Below, piece by piece: positions 46,914 to 60,600 of a stretch of 64,000 nt of DNA; the stretch's first letter is position 1, and every line of letters starts with the position of its first letter. The translations under genes were made by a program, and so were the position numbers. Below the pieces are notes generated by a model. That model had not been told where the DNA came from. It ran no database searches and saw only the letters and a list, made by a program, of their open reading frames with translations. The DNA is from Lathyrus oleraceus. Its lineage: Eukaryota; Streptophyta; Magnoliopsida; Fabales; Fabaceae. The DNA is taken from positions 372,005,175-372,069,174 of the forward strand of contig NC_066583.1 in assembly GCF_024323335.1 (NCBI RefSeq), in the 5' to 3' direction.

Positions 46914-49446
46914 GCAACCTTTGAAGCTCTTCCTTTTTCAATACTCTCCTTCTTAATCTTCTTATTCTTCTAAATATTGAGACGAACTTGAGAAATCATG
47001 TTAATGGAAGGTGAAATTGAGAGAGAGCTCCGATACTTGAATGCGAGAATATTGAATCGAGATGAATGAATCAGGATCCATGAATGAGTGAAAGTGAAAA
47101 CATTTATAGGCAATGAATTAACCGTTTATATTAGCTATGTTAGATCATTGAATCAGATGTTAGTTAGGAGTTAACACAATGTCAAATTAGTTAGTTATGT
47201 TAGTTAGATTGTGGAATCTGTTAAAGTTAAGTGAAGGTTGTAATTGAGTTAAATATGGTTAACTGAATTTGTTGTTATAAGTAACTGAATCGAGTTCAAT
47301 GTTAATCCAATTTCTGTTAGTGGAATGAAAGTGAAACTAACTGATTGGAAAATGTTAGATGATGCAGGTTAATTTATTAGGTGTTAAAAATGATTTTTTT
47401 AAAAATGAAATGGTATCTCAAAATCTTGGTGCTCGATTTGTGTTTTGATGTTATGCTGCTGATGTTGAGATGTACTGCAATGTGATGGATCTGCTGCCAT
47501 ATTGAATGTGGAATGCGTTATTGAAAGATGCTTTCATGGCCATGAATGCAGGATTTAGAATTATGTTGGATTGCATGATGATGGTATACCAAGGTTGCAA
47601 GGTAATGTTAGGTTGCGGCATATGTCATGGCCATGAATGTGGCATGGTAATGAACCCAACATTGTAGGTTTTGTGCAATGTACTGCTGCCATGGTCATGA
47701 ATGTAGGACAAGGCAAGGCCAAGGTTCATGTCTATAAGATTATGTGATGATGCAATGCTTGTGAGATGCTTGCTATGTCATTTGGTTGCTTATGCTATGG
47801 TAAGTTTTGCAAATGTAATAATGTGCATCGGTTGAATGTATCATGGATGTTTTGTTTCTATGATGGTTGTAAGGATTTTGGTTGCAATGAGTGCAGGGCT
47901 GGTTTGTCATGGTATGATGGCATATGATTGCAATGCATGGTTTGTGGAAGGCAAGGTTGCAAGGCTTGGTTTGTGAAAGGCAAGGCAAGGTGAAACCAAC
48001 CAAGGCATGACCAAACTTGCAAAACATGGAATTCTTGCATATGAAGAAAGTGTGACAATGGAAAATCAAGAAATGATGTAATGATGAAGATGTGATTAGT
48101 ATTAGGATTTTAGGATGAAAAATGTAATAGTTAACTTTGGTCAACTAGTTGACCAAAAAGTCAACAACATACCAAAACTCAACTTTTGTAAAAAATGAAA
48201 AATTTGATATCTCTTTTGTATTGGACTGTGTACATGCTATTTTATGAATGAAATTCCTTTATTTGAATAAAATGACCATGATTGAATGTGAACAAAATTT
48301 TATTTTAAAATGAATTTTACCCTAAAAACCAAATTTGATCCATGGTCTTTAAAACATTTGAAACACAAAAGATCATGAATGCATGACAACACATGAATTA
48401 AATGGACTAAAACAAATGGATGAATCAAGGGTTAATGGCCTACAATGCACTATGAAACGCAATGGAATAATGGAAAATAATGGACCACAAGATCAAGAAC
48501 CAATGCATTTGAATGATCCAAGGGACCTAAGTCAATGGCTTATAATGCAACATGGATCAAATGAACCAAGAATACGATGAAGTATGAGGTAATGAATGAA
48601 TGCAAGACTTGACCAAATGCACTTGGATATTTGAATGAAAACATGCCCCTTAGGATGAGGACTTTGAATTAATTATGAACCATTAACCAATGATCATGGA
48701 CCTATGAACTTGAAAGAACCACAAGCTTAGAATCAATGGGCTAAGGATGGCCAAGTAGAATGAACATGTATGGATGCTTAAACAAGGCCTTGGATCAGAT
48801 GAATCCCCAAGCATGTGGACATGTAGGTCAAATGATCAACTTGATGAATTATTTCCATGATCAACTAGTACATTTGATGATTGATGATGCATGATATGAT
48901 GGTCAAGAACCTCCTCCCAACGAACTAGGGTTTCAGTCAATCCTAGGGTCAAAAGTCAAACCAACATGGGCCACAAATACCAAGGCTCCCTGATTAGGGT
49001 TTCAAGATGTCAACCATCAACTCAAGGTCTTCAAACCAAGCATAAAGACTCCATTATCAAATTCCAAACACATGTGCCAAAAATTAGGGTTTGGTGATCC
49101 AATCAATGCTCATAAGGTCAACCATATGATCCAATAATATAAAATTCAAGAATTAGGATTTGGATGCACATATGAATACCACGATGTGATCTCCATTAAC
49201 CAAAGTCGTAAATATCAAGAAACTAGGGTTTCACCTCATATGATGAGCAATACCACAATCATAGGGCTTGATCCATAAGCAAACCCTAGCTTTCATAACC
49301 ACAAACTTTGAATCTAGGATGATTATTAGAAAGTGCTAACATGAATGAATGGTGCACATGTATGAGGCATGAGTGAGTTCAGATGAATCTCAAGGCAAAT
49401 GTTAGATGAAAAGTGAAAGGGGGAGGACAAATTTTGGGGTGTGATA
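46914..49446 (-). repeat. Second minus-strand Ogre-type LTR, 5' piece
   Basis: On the minus strand it starts at 49446 as TATCACACCCCAAAATTTG, nearly the TGTCATACCCCAAAATTTG start of the element at 61955, and runs to the Athila target site at 46914. A TATA-like CCTATAAATG lies at about 47101-47110. Between 47500 and 48100 there are many gcaagg/ccatg-type short repeats. No coding capacity is seen. Confidence 0.6.
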
Positions 49447-49448
49447 CC

Positions 49449-52400
49449 TGTCATACCCCGATTTTAGATCCACCTGCATTCATCCACTATGCATCATGCA
49501 TTCATTTTAATATAAACCCTAATTCACGTTTGAGGTCAATCGTTGACTTTCTGGTCAATTAGTTGACCAAAGTCAACCGTCCATTCCTAAATCCATATTG
49601 TCTCGATTTTGATAAACATTGGTCATTATCTAGGTCTTTTCGATCATGGTGCTTTTAATTACAAAATGGATTCTAATTTAAGTTATTTGATTTCAATTTC
49701 AAATTAAGTCTAATTTCAAATTTCAATTTAATCTTAATTGTTTTTTTACTAATGATTCAAACTCTAATTGATTTTAATTTTCAAATAAATGTTAGAATTG
49801 ATATCAAATTAATTTTAACAAATTATAGATTAATTTGATTTTTAATTGGTTTTATTGGTTTTTGATTTTAAATTGACATTTAGATTAGTCTTGGATTATT
49901 TCTAAAATCCATATCCATTTTTAGAACCAAATATCCATTTATCCATTAACCCTTTTAACAACCATGTCCATCAAAATCCACTACACCATTTCTAGACTTT
50001 AAGTCAATGAATGACACTCAAAATCTTAACTTTTCATCAATCCACATTCATGTTTAAATTCATATTTAACAATAATGTCCAATAATTTTTCAATCACAGT
50101 TAGTTCCCAATTTTGGTTAAAACCAGTAATTCCAATCATAATGCAAATCTCAATAGAAATTTTCCATAACTATTCAATTTCAATTTCATTCAAATTCCAA
50201 ATCTTAATATTCAAACATTCATAAATAAACTTTCCATAATAATTTCAAATTATATCATTCATCACATTCACCTATTCACATACATTTTACAATTCCAATC
50301 CAAAACTATAAGAATTCCAAACTTACATAATATTTACAATTTCATAAACCAACAACCCATTTCCATATACAAATCCAAACATTCCATTCAAATTCAAGGC
50401 TCAAGTACATAATCATGTCAATACCTTACACAAGAATCAAATTCCAAAGGTACAAATTTATGACCTAAAGTTCTAGCATATAATTCCTACGCATTAACTT
50501 CCACCGCCACCATGCTTCATGTCATCATCTCTTTCTATCCCAAACTGCTTTCCGTTCCATAGAGATACCTACAAAAGAAACAGCATATTAATGAGTTGTG
50601 CGGTTCAACACCATAATCTATTTAGTTTCTTCTATATTCCCAAGTCAATTTAGCGTTGTGGGATTCATCATAAGCCAGATACCTCAAAGTTGCACTAAGA
50701 TTTTGATTCATGAATAATCAACTTTCTAATCGCAGCCATACATTAACCAAATTTGATACGGAAGGTATTGGTTCTTTGAGTAGCAAAATTTAGGAATTGT
50801 TTGTTTCTTTCCTTAGTTTGGGTCAATAGCAAAACCTATAGAAAATGGGAAACACACTGTTAATTCAAAAGAATCATGGGAAAGGAAGTTAGAAGCATCA
50901 CACGATATCATTCAAAGGATAGCAGAACTCATTTGACAACCACAAAACATATAATTTCATTTTCTAAACAACCACATTCATTTAACACTAACAATCAAAC
51001 CAACAAGTCCTAGGAAACCATGGAGTAAATTAAGCAATTCATCTTATTACATCTACTTGGCAACAGAAGGACATGTTTCATAGTGGATTTGATGTTACCG
51101 ACATAGACAATATACCTGCATCAGAAGAGAACCAACCAACTTCATTAACTTCCAAATAACAATCCTAACTGATAACACCATCACAACTTGCAGCAACAGC
51201 AATATGTCGGCAATGCAAAAGATCCAAGCTGCAAGGCGTCGACAATTAACCTTGGCATCGTGTCCTGTGTAGACGAATTGCAAATCCAGTTTGTAACACT
51301 CCAAAACCTTAATCATACCAAACCATACATGTAGATATAAAGGATAGGAATTCAAAAATCAATTCCATAATCCTTCCAATAAGCTCACAAGTGTTCCTAT
51401 ATTATAACTCAAAATAATTAGCTAAAAAAATTCCATGACACAAACCTGCAAAGAGGGGTGTTCCCAATTGCTCACATGTTGCAGCAAAACCAATAGGCTA
51501 GAACACACCAATTTCACCAAGGCTTAACCCCTGCAACAACACTCACACAGGGGCCACGACAGGAAAAAAAAACAGAAATTGAAACTACCCATGAATTTTC
51601 ACCAGTCTTCACTGCGGTAAAAAAAAAAGTAATTAGCAAAGGCACTAAAATTTCAAGAAATATCCCAAAAAAGGATTAGGACAAAGTAAGAAGAAGAAAA
51701 TGTAGAGTTGCATTACCGTTCCAGACCAAACATCAAATAGGGCAAAAAAATCTGAGCACACTAAAGGGGATTTCGCAGAGACCCCTTTTGATCTCCATAG
51801 GCCAATCCGAAATCCTAAGGTAGTGAGTATAAAAAAAGGGCGAAGCGGAGGCAAGAAAGAGAGGAGAAAAAACCCTAAATCTGGGCGGCCACGAAACAAC
51901 CCTAATTTTCCAAACAAAACCTGATTTTGGTGACGGCGTGAAAGAACCTAGCGAGGAGAGGAAGATACAAGCTCACCACCGCCGCCGAATCACCGCCAAA
52001 GGTGAGCTTTCTTACCGGATCTTCTTTTGAAACCATGGCATTCACGTTTAGAGTGAGATTGGGAGTAGTGTATCGTGAGGTTAGTGTGAGCGATTAAGAG
52101 TGACGAGTGTTTGAGGATTAGATTCAGAGTAGGGAAAACGAGGTTGAGAGACGCGAGTTTGAGAAGTGAGGGCGATCGAGAGATGAAGAGATGGAGAGAT
52201 GACGAGTGAGAGTGAGGGTGCCTGAGATTCTTCGTGAGTAAGATCTTTGGGTTTCTGGGTTTCGCTATGTATTTCTCTCACGTTCCCAGTACTCCTCCTT
52301 TATTTATTTTTAAAAAAAAAGCATTTAAGCCATTTTAAAACTTAATACTATTTAGTCTTCCATTGCATCTTTTTTATTAACAAGAGTCTGTTAGTATATT

Positions 52401-54521
52401 GTGTTGTGTTCCCTACCCATTAATCTCTCCTTTGGAAACCCAACAACCAGGCGGCTAGGGTTTATTTTTTGGATTCCTCCATCGTTAATTGGTTGTCTAT
52501 TAACAGACCACCTCATTTTAGTTTTTTATTTTAATTTTTATTTTAATCTATTCTGGTTTACATATTCAAATTATTATTAAGATAACAAATGACCATAAAT
52601 AGCCTAGTGGAGAGAGAGTAGTTTCACTTGCTTTAGTGGGATGGGTTTGATACTTGGGAGTAGCATATCTTTCATATTTTTATGCTTGCTATTTCGTCTA
52701 AATTTTTTTATCACTTTTTCTATTTATTTTACTTTTAATATTTTATGGGATTAATTTAATTTAATTGTTAATTGGTTGTTTGATTTTAAATGTTTAGTTT
52801 TTTTTAGATTTTCTTAATTATTGATTTTTTTTTGATATGGGATTTGGTACGGTTAATTGATTTCCATGTGTTAATTAATTTAATTAGGTTATTAACATCT
52901 ATGTTCATACCTTTACACATGCAAATAATTATATTCAATTCACTAAACTTTTGATTTTAAATTTCACTAACTTTCCATAGTTTCGACATTTAATTCCATT
53001 TCCTCCCATTAGAATCTAGCATTCTGGTGGGAACTCGATTATATATAAAATTAATTCGATATACATATAAAATTGTAAAAAATAATTTGATCCCTATAAT
53101 ATAATTTTATTTTCAAACTATCTTTACAACCCGATTAAATTCCTTTTTTTAAACACGAAAGAAGAGGATCATTCGAATCTTGCATTCCGGTGGGAACCCT
53201 CGAATAATCCGTCCCGAGCCTCACGTTTTGGATTAACCGTTCATTCTTTTCTTTCATTCTTAAAACGCTTAATAATTAATTTGGACAAAATAAGGGCCGT
53301 TGAGATCAAGTATTCTGGCGTAACCCTTTGAACATTTGATTCTCATCAAGTGTTCGTTGTCCAGGAAATAATTTTCTTAAATAATTCGAATAGAAAAGGA
53401 CCATTAGAATCTAGCATTCCAGTGGAACCCTGAATTTTTGATCTTAGGGCTCATGTCTCGTTCTCATCAAATATTCGTCTTTCAAAACAAGAAAATATAC
53501 TTAACCCCTATCTTAACACTTTTTCAATAAAGATTGAAATGGAACATGGTGTATACCGTGCACTCCTGAGATTAAGATTCAAGGTGGATGCCTTGCCTAT
53601 CTTAGCTCTCGCCATCGTCTAAAACTGTCAAGGCGGTTTCTTCAAACCCTTTCTCAATTAAACCTGAAAATACTTAATCTTTATTCAACACCTTTTCAAT
53701 AAAGATGGAAGTGGAACATGGTGTATACCATGCACTCCTGAGACTGGGATTCGAGATGGATATATCGCTCATCCAAGTTCTCGCCATTACTCAAAATAAA
53801 TCCAACCAATCAAACTTTTTTCTCGCCGTCGTGCGACTAATCAAAAACATTTTTCATAAACGAAAGATATATTGTCTTAAGGTGATGCAAAACAATGTTT
53901 CGGCCACGATTGTTGAGTCGAGATAAGTGACGCTTTTCCGAATGTAGATTTATAAATCCGTTCGATGTGTGGTATGCGTCCACTACTCATCTGTTTTGGG
54001 TAAAACAATGTTTTTGTCGATTAATACAATATAGCTTTCGCTAAAATCGATCAACAAACAAACATTTTCTACCCAGAACTACGTAAGTCTTGATTTCTCT
54101 TTTGAGATACGTAGGAGCAGGATTTGTAAATCTTGTCAGGCCCACTAATAAAAAACTTAGGTTTAGTCCTTCGTCAAAAATCCAAAAACATTTCTTCTCT
54201 CTTCTATTCTTTCTCTCCCTTATAATAACTTGAGAAGACTAACATAAGCTAACATTTAAAACGAAACTAACTAAACGGTTCCCGTTGAATACAACGGACG
54301 TGAGGGGTGCTAATACCTTCCTCTTGCGTAACCGACTCCCGAACCCTGATATTGGTTGCGACGACCATAATCATTGTCGTTCTTTCTTGGGTTTTATCGA
54401 TATTTCCCCTTTCCTTTTTAGGAATAAATAAAGTTTGGTGGCGACTCTGTTCAGTCCATCATTGCGAGCGTGCGATTGCGCTTCGCTTTAAAGTCGTATC
54501 CCCATTTTTCGAGGTGCGATA
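49449..54521 (+). repeat. Ogre 5' LTR (about 5.07 kb)
   Basis: The start TGTCATACCCCG and the end at GATA (GACA expected), two bases before the PBS, bound the LTR. The 3' third carries diverged subrepeats: a gaatcta/tgcattccggtgggaaccct motif near 53024, 53180 and 53410, and a 180-bp tandem pair starting aataaagat near 53526 and 53699. This part is homologous to the inverted and direct fragments at 26881-32143. The middle (50480-52320) reads, on the minus strand, like a promoter and leader, so the LTR may contain inserted or inverted sequence. No second copy is available to test the edges. Confidence 0.7.
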
Positions 54522-54523
54522 GA

Positions 54524-54541
54524 TGGCGACTCTGCTGGGGA
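54524..54541 (+). other. Primer binding site (tRNA-Arg)
   Basis: TGGCGACTCTGCTGGGGA, complementary (with one mismatch to the usual form) to the 3' end of a plant tRNA-Arg, the established Ogre primer. Confidence 0.9.
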
Positions 54542-55315
54542 CAGGAACATCCCTAAGTAAGTCAACCCTAGTTTAGTTAGGTTTTTGTATGTGTGTTAGC
54601 TTTATTTGTTTATTTTTTCCTTTGTTATATGCTTTCTTTATCTCTGTTTTATCGCATTTTTATATATGTATATATATATATCTATGTGTGGGTGTTGAGA
54701 TTTTAATATCATGAATAAAGCTCTACACCCGAGCTTTGGAAAAAGAAGAGAGAACACATAAGTTTAGAATTGGAAGTTGTGTAGTGTTAGTCCCCAAGGG
54801 CCACTCCTTGCGTGTCTAGCATGAAGACTCCCATAGAGTAGACATGTTTGTAGATCTCGTTATAATACAGCTAGCCTGTTGCATGACGTTGATTCATGAA
54901 GGGTCCATGACTCTAGGAGCCCCTCTTAGAACCAGTTCCTTCTTTGGTGGTCGCTTAATGTTGGATTCCAAGGGCCTCTCCTTGTTGCACCGAACATGAA
55001 AACTCCGCTCAGAAGAGACCTTTCGTCACTCTTATCATAAAGAGGCTAGCCTGTTGCATGATGTTGATACGATTATGGTCCATGACTTTGGGAACCTTAT
55101 CAAAAACGTAAAAGCTATCATGTGAGTGGGTTTATGGGTAACCAACTTAGAACTATCTATTAAGAAGCCTACCAAATAGGATGTTTTGAGTTACCTTATC
55201 CCAAAACCAAATACCATGCATTCATGATCATTTGCATAACATCATGACACTCATACAAAATTTTATTTTCAGGGAATCTTTGAACACGCAGTTGCTAAGC
55301 ACAAAAAGTTTTGTA
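54542..55315 (+). other. Ogre untranslated leader
   Basis: No gene. A diverged tandem pair of about 185 bp (gttagtccccaagggccactcc near 54788 and a related block near 54962) lies here. A pyrimidine-rich acceptor-like tttattttcag ends at 55272, just before ORF1. Confidence 0.6.
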
Positions 55316-57311
55316 ATGGGTTCAGAAAGAAGGAAAGCATTACCATTCAAAGCCAAAATGCCAGATACTGCCAACATATCAAGACTTCTGAATGAACTTC
55401 CCGCCTGCTTCAGGGTTACTTTGCAAGGAAAGTTTGGCCACATTTTAGATCTTCTCTCAGTGGATGTTCAAACACCAGCCATCACCGCTTTAGCTCAGTT
55501 CTATGATCCTCCGCTTTGAAGTTTCTTGTTCCAAGACTTTCAGTTGACTCCAACCTTGGAAGAATTCGACCGACTCTTGGGATTTTCTATGAAAGGAAGG
55601 ACACCGTATAATAGGATTGGTCAGGTACCTAAGGTAGAGATGCTAGCCCTTGCGCTCCACATCCCCATATCTGATGTATTGGCTAATTGGAAGAAAAGGG
55701 AGAATCTCTTTGGTTTTTGGAGGGCTTACCTAGAAGAAGAAGCAGAAAGGTTGTTTGAGATACATCATTGGGATGCATTGGCAAATATGCTAGCTCTTCT
55801 CATATATGGGCTAGTATTGTTCCCAACCCATGAAGGTTTTATAGATTCAGCTTCCATAAGTATCTTTTGGGCCTTTTGGAAGGATAAACAAAGTTTGGTT
55901 CCTCCACTACTAGCTGACACTTTCCATACTTTGCATACTCGACATCAAAAGAAGAATGGAATGTTGATATGTTGCCTTCTATTGCTCTATAATTGGCTTA
56001 TCTCGTATGTGTTCAAGCTTGATGCTCACATCAGTTAAATGTCCAATGGGGAGTGGGCAAGAACCCTGGTGTCTTTGTCTAGTAAGGATATCATTTGGTA
56101 CCGACACAAGCTGAATGTTGAAGAAATCATTATCAGTTGTGGTAGTTTCCCAAATGTACCACTAATAGGATCTAAAGGGTGCATCAGTTACAACCCCATG
56201 TTAGCTTTGCGGCAGTTTGGATATCATATGCGTGGGAAGCCCGATGATAAAGAGTTAGAAGAGATGGTTTTGAATGATATGGGAACCAATGATCCTTTTC
56301 TCCTTCGTAAGATCATTCGATCCTGGGAAAAGGTGCATACCAAAGGAACAAAAATAGTAAAGAAGAACGATGCAACAAGGGTTCCTTATCAGCAATGGCT
56401 CTCGGAGAGGATCAAAATTGTGAAGCTCCCTTTTTATATAGAGATTCCTCTAAGGTCTACCTCACCAGAACCAGTCCCTGTTTCTCTTGAAGAGGTGGAA
56501 GAACTTCGAGCCATGGTAGCTAAACTTGGAAAGGAAAAAGATGATCAGCAATTTGAACTCTACAAAGAAACTGGGAAAAATATGATTCTCAAAAGGAATA
56601 GTAACCAAAGTAAGACTTTTGGAGGAGAGTCGTAAGAAGAACAGAATTGAGCAAGATCTCAAGGAAAGAGTCTTGGAGTGCCTAGATCAGGCTGATAGTG
56701 GATTAGATTCACTCCGTGATGAGTTAGCTAAGGCCAAAAGAGATGGACAATAGTGGAAGTGTTGGTGGGACCTAGCCACTAACCAAAATAAGGAGGTAAG
56801 AGAGGAGCTTGAAGCCCAAATACAAGAACTGAAGGAACAACTTCGAAGCTCTGAAGCCGAAGTGGTGCGTGAAAGACGTCTTAAGGAACAAGTCCAAAGA
56901 ACCTCTCAAATATGTCCTAAAGCCTGGGAGGAGAAGTGTGATGAGGTGAATACTAACAAGGAGCTAGCTAGTTATTGGAAGGAACAATATGAGTCTCTGA
57001 AGAGCCAAAGCATGGATTGGATAAATCATAAGAAGCATTTGAATGAGATATTGGATGAGTATGAATGCACCATCAACCTTCTGCAGCCAAGTCTTGATGC
57101 ATACCGCACAAAGTTGGCTAACCTCATAGAGTTTTGTAATGTCGTGGCCATAGACTTACCATGGAAGTTAGAAAATGCTCTAGAGGACATGGATGAAAAT
57201 AACACTCATCCATCGGCTCGTGACCTTGTTTTTCTTTGCGAAAGGATGATGCGAAGGTTCAAAGAAGAATTGAAGGCACACAAAGAGCGAGTTACTAAGA
57301 GGACTCTTTAA
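55316..57311 (+). pseudogene. Ogre ORF1, with stops and one frameshift
   Basis: ORF1 is the extra protein encoded upstream of gag in Ogre elements; its function is not established. The start MGSERRKALPFKAKMPDTAN at 55316 is preferred over the upstream ATG. Recognisable blocks: FQLTPTLEEFDRLLGFSMKG, TPYNRIGQVPKVEMLALALH, DALANMLALLIYGLVLFPTH, LSSKDIIWYRHKLNVEEIII and SYNPMLALRQFGYHM. From about 56480 the protein is strongly charged with coiled-coil character (EEVEELRAMVAKLGKEKDDQ, EELEAQIQELKEQLRSSEAE), ending KERVTKRTL. Stops at 55517 (TGA) and 56036 (TAA); a frame change near 56600; a TAG at 56750. The first two stops can be explained by single C-to-T changes. Confidence 0.85.
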
Positions 57312-57661
57312 GTTGTTTGCTTCGTGTTATTTCCAATTTTTGTATTTTGCTTAATGTTTTGTACACACTTTGACCGTGTACTTCGTACTTTTTGGCTTCA
57401 TTAAATGAATGGGTATTTGAATTTTTGAATCAGCTTTCGACTATTGTTTTCTGTTTCTGTTCACATTACTTTCAAAGTGCGTGCTCAACAACTACGAAGT
57501 TTATAAGAATCCCTAAAAATAAATAAACATAAAATGCATTCATACATACATTCATGCATTATCCATATAAATAAATAAAAACTCATTCCGTTTTCTCCAT
57601 CAGTTGTTACACACTGAGTCCTCAACACCACTACAACACAAGAGTCAGCGCTCGTCGAAGA
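57312..57661 (+). other. Spacer between Ogre ORF1 and gag
   Basis: No coding sequence is seen. AT-rich with a run of cataca/cattcat repeats near 57530-57560. Confidence 0.6.
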
Positions 57662-60600
57662 ATGGCGGACCAAGAACATGAATTGGAGCGAGTAAGCTCA
57701 GAACTCGAAGACCTACGAGGAAACATGGGTCAAGTCATGGAGATACTACAGGTCATCAGGGCAAAGTTGGACACCCAAACGACGGTCGTTTCAGAAATCG
57801 TCGGTCCCACGGTTGAACCCCAACCTGCAAGAACAGTACCAACCACTTGGCCAGCCTACGGTTTACCTCCCGGTTTCATACCTCCAGTTGAAGGCGCCCC
57901 TGGTTTTGCACAATCCACTCAGCAGATGGTTCCTCTACCAACCATCAATGAAACTCACCCAGTGGTCCACACGTTCGCACCACCTCTCGTTCGTGCACAT
58001 GTGCAACCTTATTTTGAGGATCAACAACATGCTCCGGACTTTTCAGACAAAGATGATGAGAGGCGGGAGGACATTAGAGGGATGAAAGAGAATTTCCAAA
58101 TTCTTGAGAAAAGGTTAAGGGCTATGGAAGGTGACCAAGTTTTTGGTGCTACTGCTAAGGAGATGTGCTTAGTGTCAGGTCTTGTGATTCCTGCGAAGTT
58201 CAAGACCCCAGATTTCGATAGATATGAGGGCCACTCGTGTCCTAAAAGTCACCTTATTATGTACTATCGAAAAATGGTTGCGCACGTAGAGGATGACAAA
58301 CTTATGATACATTGCTTCCAAGACAGCTTGAGGGGTGCTCCCTCTAAGTGGTACTTAAGCCTTGATCAAAGTAGGATTCGTTGTTTCCAAGACTTATCTG
58401 ATGCTTTCATCCAACATTATAAGTATAACATGGATATGGCCCCAGATAGGAGGCAATTTCTCAGCATGTCCCAGAAAGATAATGAGTCTTTTAAGGAATA
58501 TGCACAACGATGAAGGGAAATGGCCTCGCAAGTCGAACCACCCCTTGCTGAGAAAGAGTTAGCAGATTGGTTCATGGATACATTCAAACCTATGTTCTAT
58601 GAAAGAATGGTGAGTAGTGTATCTGCAAGCTTCTCTGACCTGGTCGCCGTGGGCATAAAGGTCGAGCTTGGATTTAGGAATGGAAAAATGATAACCACCT
58701 CTGAAACATCTGGTAATAATGCCAAAAAGTTTCCCGGAGGTTTTCAAAGAAAGAAAGAGGGTGAAACAAATGCAGCGTCAACCAGTCAAAGGAGGAGTCT
58801 TTCATGGAAGAAGCAACATCAATTTGCTTAACAATAACCAACTTATCCAGTGCAGTATGTTCAACAACCGTATGTGGCAGCAGTCACACCAAATTTCAAC
58901 CAGTCACAAGCTCCTGTCTATCAACCTATTCAACAAGCACCAGTATACCAGCAAGCGCCCGCGCCACCTGCTTATCAACAACCAAGGGCACAGGCTCCTC
59001 GTCCACAAAATCCTCCAAATAAAAATAGGGTACAAAGAGGTAGACTTCCGTTTGCTTCAATCCCTATGACATACACTGAATTGTACCCATCGTTACTACG
59101 AAAAGGGTTGGTGACTCCCAGACCTTTGGGTCCTCCACCAAATCCTTTACCTCCATGGTACAATCCAGATGCCCATTGTCCTCTCCATGGGGGTGCCCCT
59201 AGACATGATTTAGAGGGATGTTATGCTTTGAAGCATATTGTGCGAGACCTGGTTGAGAAGAAGATTCTTTCATTTCGAGATATCGGACCCAACGTAAAAA
59301 GTAACCCTCTGCCGGTGCATGGTGATGTTAATGCCATTGAGGATGCTTCTGATGTGTGTATAATCAAAAACGTGGAAAATGTTAAAACTCCGTTGCTAGC
59401 ACTTCATGCAAGATTGGTGGGAGCTAGTTTGATTGATACACGCCACGACAATTGTGAAGAATGTGTCATTCATCCAAGGGGATGTAAAGTGGTACGAAAT
59501 GACATTCAGAACTTGATGGATCAAGGTGTTTTACAAATTTGTGGTCCTACAACAAACGAGGAAGTTTCAGTCATTGAACCCGTTTTCAATATACCAGAAC
59601 CGTTTGAGATAACTTATCATAGAAAAGATGTTGTTCATCCATCACCCGTGGTAGTTTGTATGCCTACCCCCTTTCCCTTTGAAAGCAGCAAAGCGGTACC
59701 CTAGAAGTATGACATAACGGTGGTGGATGGGGTGGTAGATGAAAAACCCAAAGCTGCTGAAAGTAAGAAAGGCTTGGAGAATGTTGACACCGATATCACT
59801 AACATCGCAGGGATAAGCAGGATGACCCTCAGTGGTCGGATTTATACTCCCAATGTTAATGTAAACCCTCAAGAACCAACAAGGGAATCTGCAACTGCAA
59901 ATCCTACCCCAGAGTATGGAGAGGCACATCCGGCAGTGCAAGCAGGTGAAGCGAGTGAGTTTCTAAGAATAATAAAGAAATTCGATTATAAGATAGTTGA
60001 TCAGTTACATCAGACACCATCAAAAATATCTATCTTGTCTTTGCTTCTGAATTCCGAAGCTCATAGGGAGGCTCTACTGAAAGTGCTTGCTTAGGCTCAT
60101 GTTACCCAAGATATAACGGTTGGCCAATTCGATGGGGTGGTCGCCAATATCACAGCCTGCAACACTCTAATTTTTAGCAATGAAGAGCTACCCAAAGAAG
60201 GGAAGAATCACAACCGCGCTTTACATGTATCCATAAAGTGCCAAGAAGATGCTATGGCCAGAGTTTTAGTTGACACTGGATCATCCCTCAATGTTCTACC
60301 AAAGAGGGCACTTGCTAAATTGTCTTACCAAGGTTCGAAATTGAAACCTAGTGCACTTGTGGTAAAAGCATTTGATGGTTCTCGAAGGACAGTAGTTGGG
60401 GAGGTAGAGCTACCAATACAGATCGGACCACATGTATTCCCCATCAATTTCCAAGTCATGGACATAAATCCCGCTTACAGTTGCCTTTTGGGACGCCCAT
60501 GGATACATGCTGCTGGGGCAGTAACTTCTACTCTGCATCAAAAGATGAAGTTTGTTGTCGATGACAAGCTCGTCATTGTCTCGGGTGAAGAAGATTTTAT

